In this document: piece after piece, positions 45,428 to 53,968 of the stretch
Layout: the number at the start of each line of letters is the position of its first letter
How positions within the stretch are numbered: the stretch's first letter is position 1
Source: Yoonia sp. BS5-3
GTDB taxonomy: Bacteria; Pseudomonadota; Alphaproteobacteria; Rhodobacterales; Rhodobacteraceae
Direction: 5' to 3'
NCBI RefSeq assembly: GCF_038069655.2
Contig: NZ_CP150951.2
Span: 868,001-932,000, forward strand
DNA: 64,000 nucleotides
Program-made: the position numbers and the translations under genes
Notes under the pieces: model-generated
Told to the model about the DNA's origin: nothing
The model's input: only the letters and a program-made list of their open reading frames with translations
The model's database searches: none

Positions 45428-46744
45428 ATGCAATTCACACCAAAAACCTTGTTGATGCTTGGTCCGTTAGCCGTGGTTGCCGCCTGTTCGGCGCCCTCAT
45501 ACGGACCGCCGCCCGTGTCCGTCTTGGAGGAGTCCGCGATTAACGCACCGGTAGCTGCCCCTGAGGTTCTGGCCGCCCCCGTCCTTGTCGATTCGGCGCC
45601 TTCGGTCATCGAACGGCGTATCGTAAAGCCGGCACCGGCACCGACCCCACAAGTCAGTGCAGGTGTGCTGACTGCAGGGGACATCGATGACACGCTGAAC
45701 CTCGCCCGATTCCTGCGCTATCAAGATGAAGCATCTGAAACGCTTGGGTGGCGCGCGGCTGCCTTGGACGCGCCGATAATGGCCCAATTGCGCGGTCCCT
45801 CAGGCGCACCCGCACCCGGCGTGCGGTTCACCCTGCGCAAGCCCGGCGAAGCTGACCCTTTCTATGATGGCTATTCCGGTGTCGACGGGCGGATCACTGT
45901 CTTTCCTCGCGCCTTGGGTGCGGGACGCCCACGCCAAATCGAATTGCACGCCTTCCCTGAGGCAGGTGGCCCCGCGGTAGCAGCCCAACTGCAAACAGGT
46001 ACGGGCCGTCAAGTCGTTACACTGCCCAGCGAAAACGCGTGGTCCCCTGATTTCATGGATCTCGTCTTTGTTATCGATGCAACAGGCAGCATGGGCGATG
46101 AGCTAAAGTGGCTGTCCGAGGAGATCGGTCAAATCTCACGTGCAGCCCGGACGGCGGCGCCGGGCGTCGATATCCGCTATGGGCTGGTTGTGTACAGATC
46201 GCCAGGTGATCCCCAGCCGGTTCGCAACTACGGATTTACCAACAACATAAACCAATTCACAAGCTGGGTCGCTGCACAGAATGCCTGGGGCGGTGCTGGT
46301 GGGCCAGAGATGGTCGCCCATGCGCTGGATGAGGCAGTGCAACTGAACTGGCGGCGCGGAAAGGGCGAGCGGTTACTGTTTCAGATCGGGGATGAGCCAC
46401 CGCGCGCGTGGCATGCAGGGCGATACTATAGTGCCGCCGAGACGGCAGCGGCGAATGGCATTCAGGTCTTCGGCCTGGCCGCCAGCGGCACCGAGGCCAG
46501 CCTGGAATATCTGATGCGCCAAGGCTCCGTGATGACCGGCGGGCGCTATCTGTTCCTGACCGATGACAGCGGCGTCGGGCTGTCCCATGCCGAGCCGACG
46601 ATCTCGTGCTATCAGGTGACCCGCCTCAATGATCTGATGATCCGGGTGTTGAGGTCCGAGCTAAGCGGTCGCCGGGTTGAGGCCCCCGCTGCGGATGTGA
46701 TCCGCGAAGTCGGCAGCTATCAGGGCGGTATCTGCCGCGACTAA
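45428..46744 (+). CDS. VWA-domain lipoprotein
   Basis: 438 residues from the ATG at 45428 (GGAG upstream). Lipoprotein signal with lipobox AAC at Cys20, a Pro/Ala-rich linker to about residue 75, a domain of about 110 residues of unknown type, then a von Willebrand A domain beginning DLVFVIDATGSMGDELKWL near 215, where Thr replaces the first Ser of the usual D-x-S-x-S metal site. It should sit in the periplasm or outer membrane, anchored by lipid. Divergent from DUF6502. Function unknown; VWA domains usually bind other proteins through a metal ion. Confidence 0.85.
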   Translation: MQFTPKTLLMLGPLAVVAACSAPSYGPPPVSVLEESAINAPVAAPEVLAAPVLVDSAPSVIERRIVKPAPAPTPQVSAGVLTAGDIDDTLNLARFLRYQDEASETLGWRAAALDAPIMAQLRGPSGAPAPGVRFTLRKPGEADPFYDGYSGVDGRITVFPRALGAGRPRQIELHAFPEAGGPAVAAQLQTGTGRQVVTLPSENAWSPDFMDLVFVIDATGSMGDELKWLSEEIGQISRAARTAAPGVDIRYGLVVYRSPGDPQPVRNYGFTNNINQFTSWVAAQNAWGGAGGPEMVAHALDEAVQLNWRRGKGERLLFQIGDEPPRAWHAGRYYSAAETAAANGIQVFGLAASGTEASLEYLMRQGSVMTGGRYLFLTDDSGVGLSHAEPTISCYQVTRLNDLMIRVLRSELSGRRVEAPAADVIREVGSYQGGICRD

Positions 46745-46792
46745 GCGCCCAATACGGTTGTGCTTGATCCGGAAATTGGGTCACATACCCCC

Positions 46793-47716
46793 ATGACAAC
46801 CGCATTGATTTCGCATGATGATTGCCTGGGCCACGTCACCCCGCCCGGCCACCCCGAACAAGTGGCGCGCCTGGATGCTGTTCTGGGCGCGCTTGAAGGA
46901 ATGGAGCTGCACCGCGTCAAAGCGCCCATGGCCGCTGAAGACGATCTGTTGCGCGCCCATCCCAAAGCGCATATCGACGCCATCAAGGCCGCCGCCCCGG
47001 ATGAAGGCTGGCGTTCGCTGGATGCCGATACGCATATGTCCGTGGGCAGTCTGCAAGCGGCCTATCGCGCGGCGGGCGGGGCTGTGCGGGCCGTCGATCT
47101 GGTGATGGGGGGCGAGGCACAAAATGCCTTTGCCGCCGTTCGCCCCCCCGGCCACCATGCAGAGCGCGAGACGGCGATGGGCTTTTGCTTGTTCGGCAGC
47201 ATTGCGATTGCGGCCAAATATGCGCTGGATCACCACGGGCTGGCCCGGGTGGCCATCGTTGATTTTGATGTCCATCATGGCAACGGCACGCAGGACCTGG
47301 TCGAAGATGACGCGCGTATTCTGTTTTGTTCCACCCACCAATCGCCGCTTTATCCCGGCACCGGTGCGGCCCATGAAACGGGTGTTGGCAATGTGCTGAA
47401 TGTGCCTCTGCCCGGCGGGACAGGCTCAAAGGGCTTCCGTGACGCTTATGAGCAGGTCGTCCTGCCGCGCGTTGATGCGTTTTCTCCTGAAATACTGCTG
47501 ATTTCGGCTGGATTTGATGCACATCGCGATGATCCATTGGCGGGCATGGAACTGACAACCGAAGATTTCGCCTGGGTGACGGGCAAGCTTTGCGATCTGG
47601 CGGATCGCCATTGCAAAGGCCGGGTGGTATCGGCTCTCGAAGGGGGTTATGACTTGCCCGCGCTGGGCGCATCCGCTGCCGCCCATGTGAAGATTTTGGA
47701 GGAAAGAGGCCGATGA
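46793..47716 (+). CDS. Histone deacetylase family protein (acetylpolyamine/acetoin-utilisation type)
   Basis: Zinc hydrolase of 307 residues from MTTALISHDDCLGHVTPPGH at 46793. The arginase/deacetylase active-site motifs are RPPGHHAE, DFDVHHGNGTQD and SAGFDAHRDDPLAG, giving His/Asp zinc ligands. Substrate could be acetylated polyamine or another amide; sequence does not decide. It overlaps xseB by 4 bp. Confidence 0.92.
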   Translation: MTTALISHDDCLGHVTPPGHPEQVARLDAVLGALEGMELHRVKAPMAAEDDLLRAHPKAHIDAIKAAAPDEGWRSLDADTHMSVGSLQAAYRAAGGAVRAVDLVMGGEAQNAFAAVRPPGHHAERETAMGFCLFGSIAIAAKYALDHHGLARVAIVDFDVHHGNGTQDLVEDDARILFCSTHQSPLYPGTGAAHETGVGNVLNVPLPGGTGSKGFRDAYEQVVLPRVDAFSPEILLISAGFDAHRDDPLAGMELTTEDFAWVTGKLCDLADRHCKGRVVSALEGGYDLPALGASAAAHVKILEERGR

Positions 47717-47946
47717 GCGACGTGGATCAGATGAGCTTTGAAGACGCGATCAAAGAGCTGGAAACGGTTGTTGGCCAGCTGGAACGAGGCGATGTGGCCT
47801 TGGACGAAAGCATCGCGCTGTATGAGCGCGGCGCGGCTTTAAAAGCACGCTGCGAAACCAAGCTGAAAGAAGCCGAAGAAAAAGTCGCCAAGATCACCCT
47901 AGGCGAAGGCGGAGAGCCGAAGGGGACGGCGCCGCTGGATGGCTGA
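47713..47946 (+). CDS. xseB: Exodeoxyribonuclease VII small subunit
   Basis: 77-residue subunit of exonuclease VII. The typical SFEDAIKELETVVGQLERGD and the SIALYERGAALKARCE helices are present. It overlaps the deacetylase stop at its start and ispA at its end. Confidence 0.95.
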   Translation: MSDVDQMSFEDAIKELETVVGQLERGDVALDESIALYERGAALKARCETKLKEAEEKVAKITLGEGGEPKGTAPLDG

Positions 47947-48802
47947 CCTGCAAGCTGCGTTAGCCGATGCGCGCGACATCGTCGCAAATGTCATCGATGC
48001 CCAACCCAGCTTTGGCCCCGCACCGCTCGATGATGCAATGCGCTACGCGCTTGAAGGCGGCAAGGGACTGCGGGCGTTTCTGGTTCTCGAAGGTGCCGGA
48101 CTGCACGGGCCCGAACACCGACTAAGAGCAGGTCATGCTGCGGCGGCGATTGAGTGCATTCATGCCTATTCGCTGATCCATGATGACTTACCTTGTATGG
48201 ATGATGATGACCTGCGGCGCGGGCGACCGACGGTCCATAAAAAATGGGACGAAGCTACCGCAGTACTGGCCGGGGATGCTCTGCAAACTGCGGCATTCGG
48301 GTTGATCGCGGGCGCTGCACTTCGCGATGATGTGACTGTACGGCTTATGGAGAGCCTTTCGATTGCGGCCGGGTATATGGTGTCGGGGCAAATGCTGGAC
48401 ATGATGGCAGAGCGGTCAGAAACACCACTTTCACTTGCCGAGGCCGAAAGCTTGCAATGGCAAAAAACCGGCGCATTGTTGCATTGGTCAGCCGTAGCAG
48501 GCGCTTTGCACACAGATGCGACAACCAAGCATCTTGATGCATATGGTCGCGCGATAGGCCGCGCCTTCCAAATTGCCGATGACATTCTGGATGTGGAGGG
48601 TGATGCCGACACTGTCGGCAAAGCTGTTCGTAAGGATGCCAATGCCGGCAAGGCCACATTCGTCTCTCTCCTCGGTCTCGATGGGGCGAAACGCCGCGCC
48701 AATGAACTGGTACAAGAGGCCTGCGATGCGTTATCCCCTTACGGCGATGACGCCGAGACGTTGAAAGAAGCCGCCCGATTTGTGATCGCGCGGACGCATT
48801 AG
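47939..48802 (+). CDS. ispA: Farnesyl/geranyl diphosphate synthase
   Basis: Prenyltransferase of 287 residues making farnesyl diphosphate for quinones and cell-wall lipids. Both Asp-rich motifs are present (first HDDLPCMDDDDLRRGRP, second QIADDILDVEGD) with GGKGLRAFL upstream. It overlaps xseB by 8 bp and precedes dxs by 12 bp; xseB-ispA-dxs is a common order. Confidence 0.95.
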   Translation: MADLQAALADARDIVANVIDAQPSFGPAPLDDAMRYALEGGKGLRAFLVLEGAGLHGPEHRLRAGHAAAAIECIHAYSLIHDDLPCMDDDDLRRGRPTVHKKWDEATAVLAGDALQTAAFGLIAGAALRDDVTVRLMESLSIAAGYMVSGQMLDMMAERSETPLSLAEAESLQWQKTGALLHWSAVAGALHTDATTKHLDAYGRAIGRAFQIADDILDVEGDADTVGKAVRKDANAGKATFVSLLGLDGAKRRANELVQEACDALSPYGDDAETLKEAARFVIARTH

Positions 48803-48814
48803 GAAGGGTCTGCC

Positions 48815-50728
48815 ATGTCTGACCAACCCATCACCCCAATCCTTGACCGGGTACACACACCTGACGACATGAAAGCCATGTCCGATGCGGAATTGTGCCA
48901 ACTGGCCAATGAACTGCGCGCCGAGACGATCTCAGCCGTGTCTGAGACCGGTGGGCATTTGGGCGCGGGCCTTGGTGTGGTGGAAATGACAGTCGCCCTG
49001 CATGCGGTCTTTGACGCGCCCAAGGACAAGATCATCTGGGATGTGTCCCACCAATGCTACCCCCATAAAATCCTGACCGGGCGGCGCGACCGGATCCGTA
49101 CTTTGCGCACCGAAGGCGGGCTTAGCGGCTTCACCAAACGCTCTGAAAGCCCCTATGACCCCTTTGGCGCTGCGCATTCCAGCACCTCGATTTCTGCCGC
49201 CTTGGGCTTTGCTGTCGCCCGCGATCTAGGCGGCGAAGGGGGCGATGCGATTGCGATTATCGGCGACGGCGCCATGTCGGCGGGCATGGCCTATGAGGCG
49301 ATGAACAACGCAGGCCATCTGGGTAAGCGGTTGATTGTGATCCTGAACGACAATGAAATGTCGATCGCGCCACCCACCGGGGCGATGTCATCCTACCTGT
49401 CGCGGCTTTATGCAGGCGAGCCGTTCCAGGAACTGAAAGCCGCCGCTAAAGGGGCCGTGTCCCTGCTGCCCGAACCCTTCCGCGAAGGGGCGCGGCGGGC
49501 CAAGGATATGGTCAAACATATGACCGTTGGCGGAACGCTGTTCGAAGAACTCGGGTTCTCCTATCTCGGCCCGATCGACGGGCACGACATGGAACAACTG
49601 CTCTCAGTCCTGCGGACCGTGAAAGAGCGCGCAACAGGGCCGATCCTGATCCATGCGATCACCAAAAAGGGGAAAGGCTACGCCCCGGCAGAGGCCGCGT
49701 CAGACAAGGGCCATGCCACCGCGAAATTTGACGTCCTGACAGGCAAGCAAAAGAAAGCGCCCAGCAATGCGCCCTCTTACACCTCTGTTTTTGCAGAGAC
49801 TTTGGTCAATCTGGCGGCGGATGACCCCAAAATTTGCGCAATCACGGCGGCGATGCCGGATGGGACGGGCCTGAACAAATTCATGGAGCGTTACGCCAGC
49901 CGCTGCTTTGACGTGGGCATCGCCGAACAGCACGCAGTGACATTCAGCGCGGGGCTTGCGGCGGGCGGAATGCGCCCGTTCTGCGCGCTCTATTCAACCT
50001 TCCTGCAACGCGGCTACGATCAGGTTGTGCATGATGTGGCGATCCAACGGTTACCGGTGCGTTTCGCGATTGATCGGGCGGGACTCGTGGGGGCCGATGG
50101 GGCAACCCATGCAGGGTCATTTGACGTGGCCTATCTGGCCAATCTGCCCGGATTTGTGGTGATGGCCGCCGCCGATGAGGCCGAACTGGTACGCATGGTG
50201 GCGACGGCTGCCGCCCACGACGAAGGCCCAATTGCCTTCCGCTTCCCGCGCGGCGAAGGTGTGGGGGTTGAAATGCCGGAAAACCCCGCACTTCTGGAAA
50301 TCGGCAAAGGCCGGATGATCCGCGAGGGGTCACAAGTCGCCATCCTATCTTTCGGAACACGCCTGCAAGAAGCCGAAAAAGCCTGCGAGGCATTGACCGC
50401 CAAAGGGATCACCCCCAGCCTGGCCGATGCGCGCTTTGCCAAACCACTCGACCGGGACCTGATCCTGAAACTGGCGGCCACCCATGATGCGTTGATCACG
50501 GTTGAGGAAGGCGCGGTCGGGGGCTTTGGGTCGCATGTTGGTCAGTTGTTGGCCGAAGAAGGGGTCTTTGATCAGGGTCTGAAATACCGATCCATGGTGC
50601 TACCGGACATCTTCATCGACCAGGCCAGCCCGTCTGCGATGTATGATGTGGCAGGGATGAACGCGGCGCATATCGAAGCAAAAGTGCTGGATGTGCTGAG
50701 TGTGGCGACGCTGGAGAAGCGCGCATAG
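48815..50728 (+). CDS. dxs: 1-deoxy-D-xylulose-5-phosphate synthase
   Basis: Thiamine-diphosphate enzyme starting the MEP isoprenoid pathway, 637 residues. Motifs: [20 protein letters not shown], the ThDP site [18 protein letters not shown] with later NDN, the catalytic Glu region ISEQHA-like [13 protein letters not shown] and [23 protein letters not shown] precedes the ATG. It feeds the adjacent ispA. Confidence 0.96.
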   Translation: MSDQPITPILDRVHTPDDMKAMSDAELCQLANELRAETISAVSETGGHLGAGLGVVEMTVALHAVFDAPKDKIIWDVSHQCYPHKILTGRRDRIRTLRTEGGLSGFTKRSESPYDPFGAAHSSTSISAALGFAVARDLGGEGGDAIAIIGDGAMSAGMAYEAMNNAGHLGKRLIVILNDNEMSIAPPTGAMSSYLSRLYAGEPFQELKAAAKGAVSLLPEPFREGARRAKDMVKHMTVGGTLFEELGFSYLGPIDGHDMEQLLSVLRTVKERATGPILIHAITKKGKGYAPAEAASDKGHATAKFDVLTGKQKKAPSNAPSYTSVFAETLVNLAADDPKICAITAAMPDGTGLNKFMERYASRCFDVGIAEQHAVTFSAGLAAGGMRPFCALYSTFLQRGYDQVVHDVAIQRLPVRFAIDRAGLVGADGATHAGSFDVAYLANLPGFVVMAAADEAELVRMVATAAAHDEGPIAFRFPRGEGVGVEMPENPALLEIGKGRMIREGSQVAILSFGTRLQEAEKACEALTAKGITPSLADARFAKPLDRDLILKLAATHDALITVEEGAVGGFGSHVGQLLAEEGVFDQGLKYRSMVLPDIFIDQASPSAMYDVAGMNAAHIEAKVLDVLSVATLEKRA

Positions 50729-50889
50729 GGTTGAGTGCCTGCAATGCGCCCGCTTTGCCAATTTTCTGTGCTGCAGCTAAAGTCTGCTTATCTAATGTCC
50801 ACGCAACAATTGTGCCTAACGTACCAGCCATGCAACAAGGTCAGGGATTGACGTCGCGAGAAATGCTGCTGTCAGAGGAGGGTTTGTAG

Positions 50890-51339
50890 GTGAATAGAGC
50901 TCTCAGATACTTCGCTTTCACAGTATTTTGGGCCTCCCCAATAGCGGCCGCTGAAATTGACAGCATCGTCTTAGACTTGACAGCAGATGGATATCTGCGC
51001 CTTCAGGATGGAACGGTTATAGTTCCATGGGGCCTGAACATACCGAAAACTGCTTCACTAGAGGAGTTGTTGGTGGGCAAATGGATCAGGTGCCGCACGA
51101 TCAAAACCATGGAAACTTCGGTCTTGGCAGACTGTCTCATTGCGCCATCTGAACGACAGCCTGACACTGCAAATGAGTACTTAGATATGTTTACGTGGTT
51201 GCCACGCATGATGGATGTGACAACAACATGCGACCATCTTGAACTTTATGCCAACCACAGCATTTGGGTACGAGGCATCGGACAGCTCGAATTTGGATGC
51301 CGATCTGGTGCCCCATTGCGTGGTGTGGCCCTACGATAA
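50890..51339 (+). CDS. Hypothetical exported protein
   Basis: 149 residues from a GTG with a GAGGAGG ribosome site. A short hydrophobic lead (ALRYFAFTVFWASPIAAAE) looks like a signal peptide. The mature part has VLDLTADGYLRLQDGTVIVP and three to four Cys residues (KWIRCRTIKTM, then LADCLIAP, a late LEFGCRSG) and may bind a small ligand or DNA ends; it faintly recalls thermonuclease-like barrels (WIRCRTI), but the catalytic residues are not clear. Codon use is less GC-rich than its neighbours. Confidence 0.6.
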   Translation: MNRALRYFAFTVFWASPIAAAEIDSIVLDLTADGYLRLQDGTVIVPWGLNIPKTASLEELLVGKWIRCRTIKTMETSVLADCLIAPSERQPDTANEYLDMFTWLPRMMDVTTTCDHLELYANHSIWVRGIGQLEFGCRSGAPLRGVALR

Positions 51340-51361
51340 CGAAATTAAAGACGTTATGGGC

Positions 51362-51460
51362 TGCTGTTTAGAAAGGACCGCTTGTTGAATGTTCGCCTAA
51401 CCGGACATTGGCTCAGCTGCAGCGAAAGCACACTTTGTCCCGCAAACCGGACCTCAACGG
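51362..51460. repeat. Roseobacter-type extragenic repeat fragment
   Basis: GGACCGCTT ... CCGGACATTG ... TTTGTCCCGCAAACCGGACCTCA resembles the sequences near 13480-13566 and 44230-44350. It is degenerate, non-coding and lies at the end of the previous gene. Confidence 0.35.
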
Positions 51461-52236
51461 TTCTTCCCAGCCCCGTCCAACCGCGCCTCAATCGCGTTCA
51501 GTTTGCGCATAACCTCGTCGCGATAGGCGTCTGTTGCAGCGTTCTCTTCGGCTGCATGGGCATCCTGCATTGAGTTCACGATCAAACCCACCAACAAGTT
51601 CACTACTGCAAATGTGGTGACCATAATAAAGGGCACAAAGAAGATCCAAGCCTGCGGATAAATCTCCATCACGGGACGAACGATGCCCATGGACCAGCTT
51701 TCAAGCGTCATGATCTGAAACAGTGAATAGCCGGATTTACCTAATGTGCCGAACCATTCGGGGAAGCTTTCACCAAACAGCTTGGTCGCCATCACAGCGC
51801 CGATATAGAATACGATCCCCATCAACAAAAAGACCGAACCCATGCCAGGCAACGCAGTGACAAACCCTTCGACCACGCGGCGCAGGGACGGCACGACCGA
51901 CACAACACGCAGCACACGCAAAATGCGCAGCGCCCGCAAGACAGACATTCCATCACTACCTGGCACCAGCGACACGCCAACGATGACAAAATCAAATATG
52001 TTCCAACCGCGCCGGAAAAACTGCAGACCTTGTGCGAACATCTTGGCCAACAGTTCGACCACGAAAATCGCAAGGCAGATCTTGTCCAGCATTTCGATCA
52101 GTCCGCCGACACGGGCCATAACGCTTTGGGATGTCTCTAGGCCCAATATGACAGCGTTGAAGATAATCACGCCAACCACAAAATTCTGCACGAACTGGGT
52201 TTCAAGAATTGCAGCGGTTTTCTGGCGAAGCGTCAT
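51454..52236 (-). CDS. Voltage-gated sodium channel (NaChBac/NavSp type)
   Basis: Six-helix tetrameric channel of 260 residues from MTLRQKTAAILETQ at 52236; longer upstream reading is not supported. S4 at about 99-120 carries repeated Arg (LRALRILRVLRVVSVV), followed by the pore helix and selectivity filter TLESWSMG near 177-184, the bacterial sodium filter. The C-terminal S6 (MVTTFAVVNLLVGLIVNSMQ) continues into a helical tail (DEVMRKLNAIEARLDG) for tetramer assembly. Such channels are known from marine alphaproteobacteria and may be linked to pH and motility. It is on its own between two unrelated genes. Confidence 0.93.
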   Translation of the reverse strand: MTLRQKTAAILETQFVQNFVVGVIIFNAVILGLETSQSVMARVGGLIEMLDKICLAIFVVELLAKMFAQGLQFFRRGWNIFDFVIVGVSLVPGSDGMSVLRALRILRVLRVVSVVPSLRRVVEGFVTALPGMGSVFLLMGIVFYIGAVMATKLFGESFPEWFGTLGKSGYSLFQIMTLESWSMGIVRPVMEIYPQAWIFFVPFIMVTTFAVVNLLVGLIVNSMQDAHAAEENAATDAYRDEVMRKLNAIEARLDGAGKNR

Positions 52237-52367
52237 AATTTGAACCTTGTTTCGATAATTTGCAGATATGAAATGTTTCGACGAAACAGGCAAGTAGCCA
52301 GTCCAACACCGCATCTCTTCAGCAGGAAATAGGTCACAAGGCAGAACGCAAGACTTTGGATTGTGCG

Positions 52368-52892
52368 TCAGTCGCTGCCGAGTGCTTTCGCCCAAAGAAC
52401 GGGCTGCTGTGTATAGCTTATGTACAGCGGATGTTTGGGATGGCCGTGTTTGCTAAGCCCCAGACAATGCAGCGTTTTGCCCGTTTCGCGCAACACCTGT
52501 TCGGTCATCGGCCCCCGGCCAAGATGCGCGCCATGTGTACCCCAAGCGGCAATAATCACATCTGCCCAAAGCGCGCCTTCTTGCAAAACACGGTCATTAT
52601 CAGGGCCGATCGGGTCTTTGGCTTTGCGCATCTTATGCGGATCGGTTTCCCGCCAGGCAAAAATATTGGTGACCTGCATCGCCCCGAAGCCCAGCGCCCG
52701 GGCGCGCCTTTCGCAGCGTTCGACCGTGGGGTCGTTCTGCACCTCGGTCGCTTTGGACGGGTTCAGCATGACGTACAGCAGCCGCTTACCCGTTTGATCC
52801 CATGACCGGCTAAGCGCGTAGCGATAGCGTTCGCAATCGGAATAGATCGCGGTTGAGGGCGCATCGCCCTTGATATGGGTTCGCGTGATCAT
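52368..52892 (-). CDS. DUF1643-family protein
   Basis: 174 residues (MITRTHIKGDAPSTAIYSDC). Family features are YALSRSWDQTGKRLLYVMLN, PSKATEVQNDPTVERCERRA and the AWGTHGAHLGRGP segment. No membrane helix. DUF1643 proteins have no firmly established function. It lies 30 bp beyond the truB stop and could be on the same message. Confidence 0.88.
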   Translation of the reverse strand: MITRTHIKGDAPSTAIYSDCERYRYALSRSWDQTGKRLLYVMLNPSKATEVQNDPTVERCERRARALGFGAMQVTNIFAWRETDPHKMRKAKDPIGPDNDRVLQEGALWADVIIAAWGTHGAHLGRGPMTEQVLRETGKTLHCLGLSKHGHPKHPLYISYTQQPVLWAKALGSD

Positions 52893-52922
52893 GATAAACG
52901 GCGCGATAAGGCGAAACCCATT

Positions 52923-53828
52923 TTACGCGACAAAAACGCGCGACGGCTGCATCTCACCGCCGCGATAGGTTCCGACAGCAATGGCTTTTCCATCGTAAGA
53001 GGCCCAAACCTCGTCGCCAAATTCGACATCGCTGGCGATCACCGAGGCCGGATTTCCATTACGCAGCTTGGCGACGCTTTCGGCGAGGCAGCGTACCTCA
53101 GGAAGATCGGCCAGCCCGACTTCCAGCGGTTTCAGATATTGGTCCAGATCGGGGGTTTTCGCCATGTTATCAATTTGCTCCAGCGTCAACCCGTCGCTGG
53201 CCTGAAACGGCCCCGACCAGATGCGACGCAGCGATTTCACATGCGCCTTGCAACCCAGCGCATCGCCCAGATCACGCGCGATGGACCGAACATAGCCACC
53301 TTTGCCGCAGGTCATTTCCAAGAGGACATGATCATCATCAGGGCGGTCGATCAGCAGCAACTCTTCAACCCATAACGGCCGTGCAGCAAGGGCCATTTCT
53401 TCACCATCCCGGGCCTTTTTATAGGCGCGTTCCCCGTCAATCTTGACGGCCGAAAACTGCGGTGGCACCTGCATGATATCCCCGATGAACGCCGACAATG
53501 CTGCTTTGATCGCCTCATCATCAGGGCGCAGATCAGACTGTGCGATCACTTCACCTTCGGCATCATCGGTATTGGTCGCCTGCCCCAGACGGGCCGTAAA
53601 CTCATAGGCTTTCAGCGCTTCGGTGATGTAGGGAACTGTCTTGGTCGCCTCGCCCAACGCAACGGCCAAAACGCCTGTGGCTTCAGGGTCAAGCGTGCCC
53701 GCATGACCCGCCTTCCTGGCATCCATCGCCCAGCGCACCTTGTTCACAACAGCGGTCGAGGTCATCCCGGCAGGTTTGTCCACCACAAGCCAACCAGAAA
53801 TATCCCGTCCTTTACGTTTGCGCGCCAT
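52923..53828 (-). CDS. truB: tRNA pseudouridine(55) synthase
   Basis: Makes pseudouridine in the T-loop of tRNA. The 301-residue protein has the TruB start [20 protein letters not shown] and the catalytic Asp motif [16 protein letters not shown], then [22 protein letters not shown]-terminal PUA-like extension is present. Confidence 0.95.
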   Translation of the reverse strand: MARKRKGRDISGWLVVDKPAGMTSTAVVNKVRWAMDARKAGHAGTLDPEATGVLAVALGEATKTVPYITEALKAYEFTARLGQATNTDDAEGEVIAQSDLRPDDEAIKAALSAFIGDIMQVPPQFSAVKIDGERAYKKARDGEEMALAARPLWVEELLLIDRPDDDHVLLEMTCGKGGYVRSIARDLGDALGCKAHVKSLRRIWSGPFQASDGLTLEQIDNMAKTPDLDQYLKPLEVGLADLPEVRCLAESVAKLRNGNPASVIASDVEFGDEVWASYDGKAIAVGTYRGGEMQPSRVFVA

Positions 53829-53921
53829 CTATCCGACCTCTTTGTTTGTCACCGGGCTGCTAATGGTGCCGGTGCGCCGGGTCAAGCCAAGCGTTCCGGA
53901 ATGACCCTAAGCGAGGCGTGC

Positions 53922-53966
53922 CCAGAATTTAGCTAAATTCTGGCCTAAAATCCTACCGGATTTTAG
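53922..53966. terminator. Two consecutive palindromes between recQ and truB
   Basis: A perfect 22-bp palindrome (53922-53943, core AATTTAGCTAAATT) is followed by a second hairpin CTAAAATCC-TACC-GGATTTTAG (53945-53966), which begins 3 bp past the recQ stop on the minus strand. The second has no long T-run, so terminator function is possible but not certain. Confidence 0.45.
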
Positions 53967-53968
53967 CG

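Noticed and set aside
50613..50831. Minus-strand reading across the dxs end
   Set aside because: It is mostly antisense to dxs and lacks a credible ribosome site.
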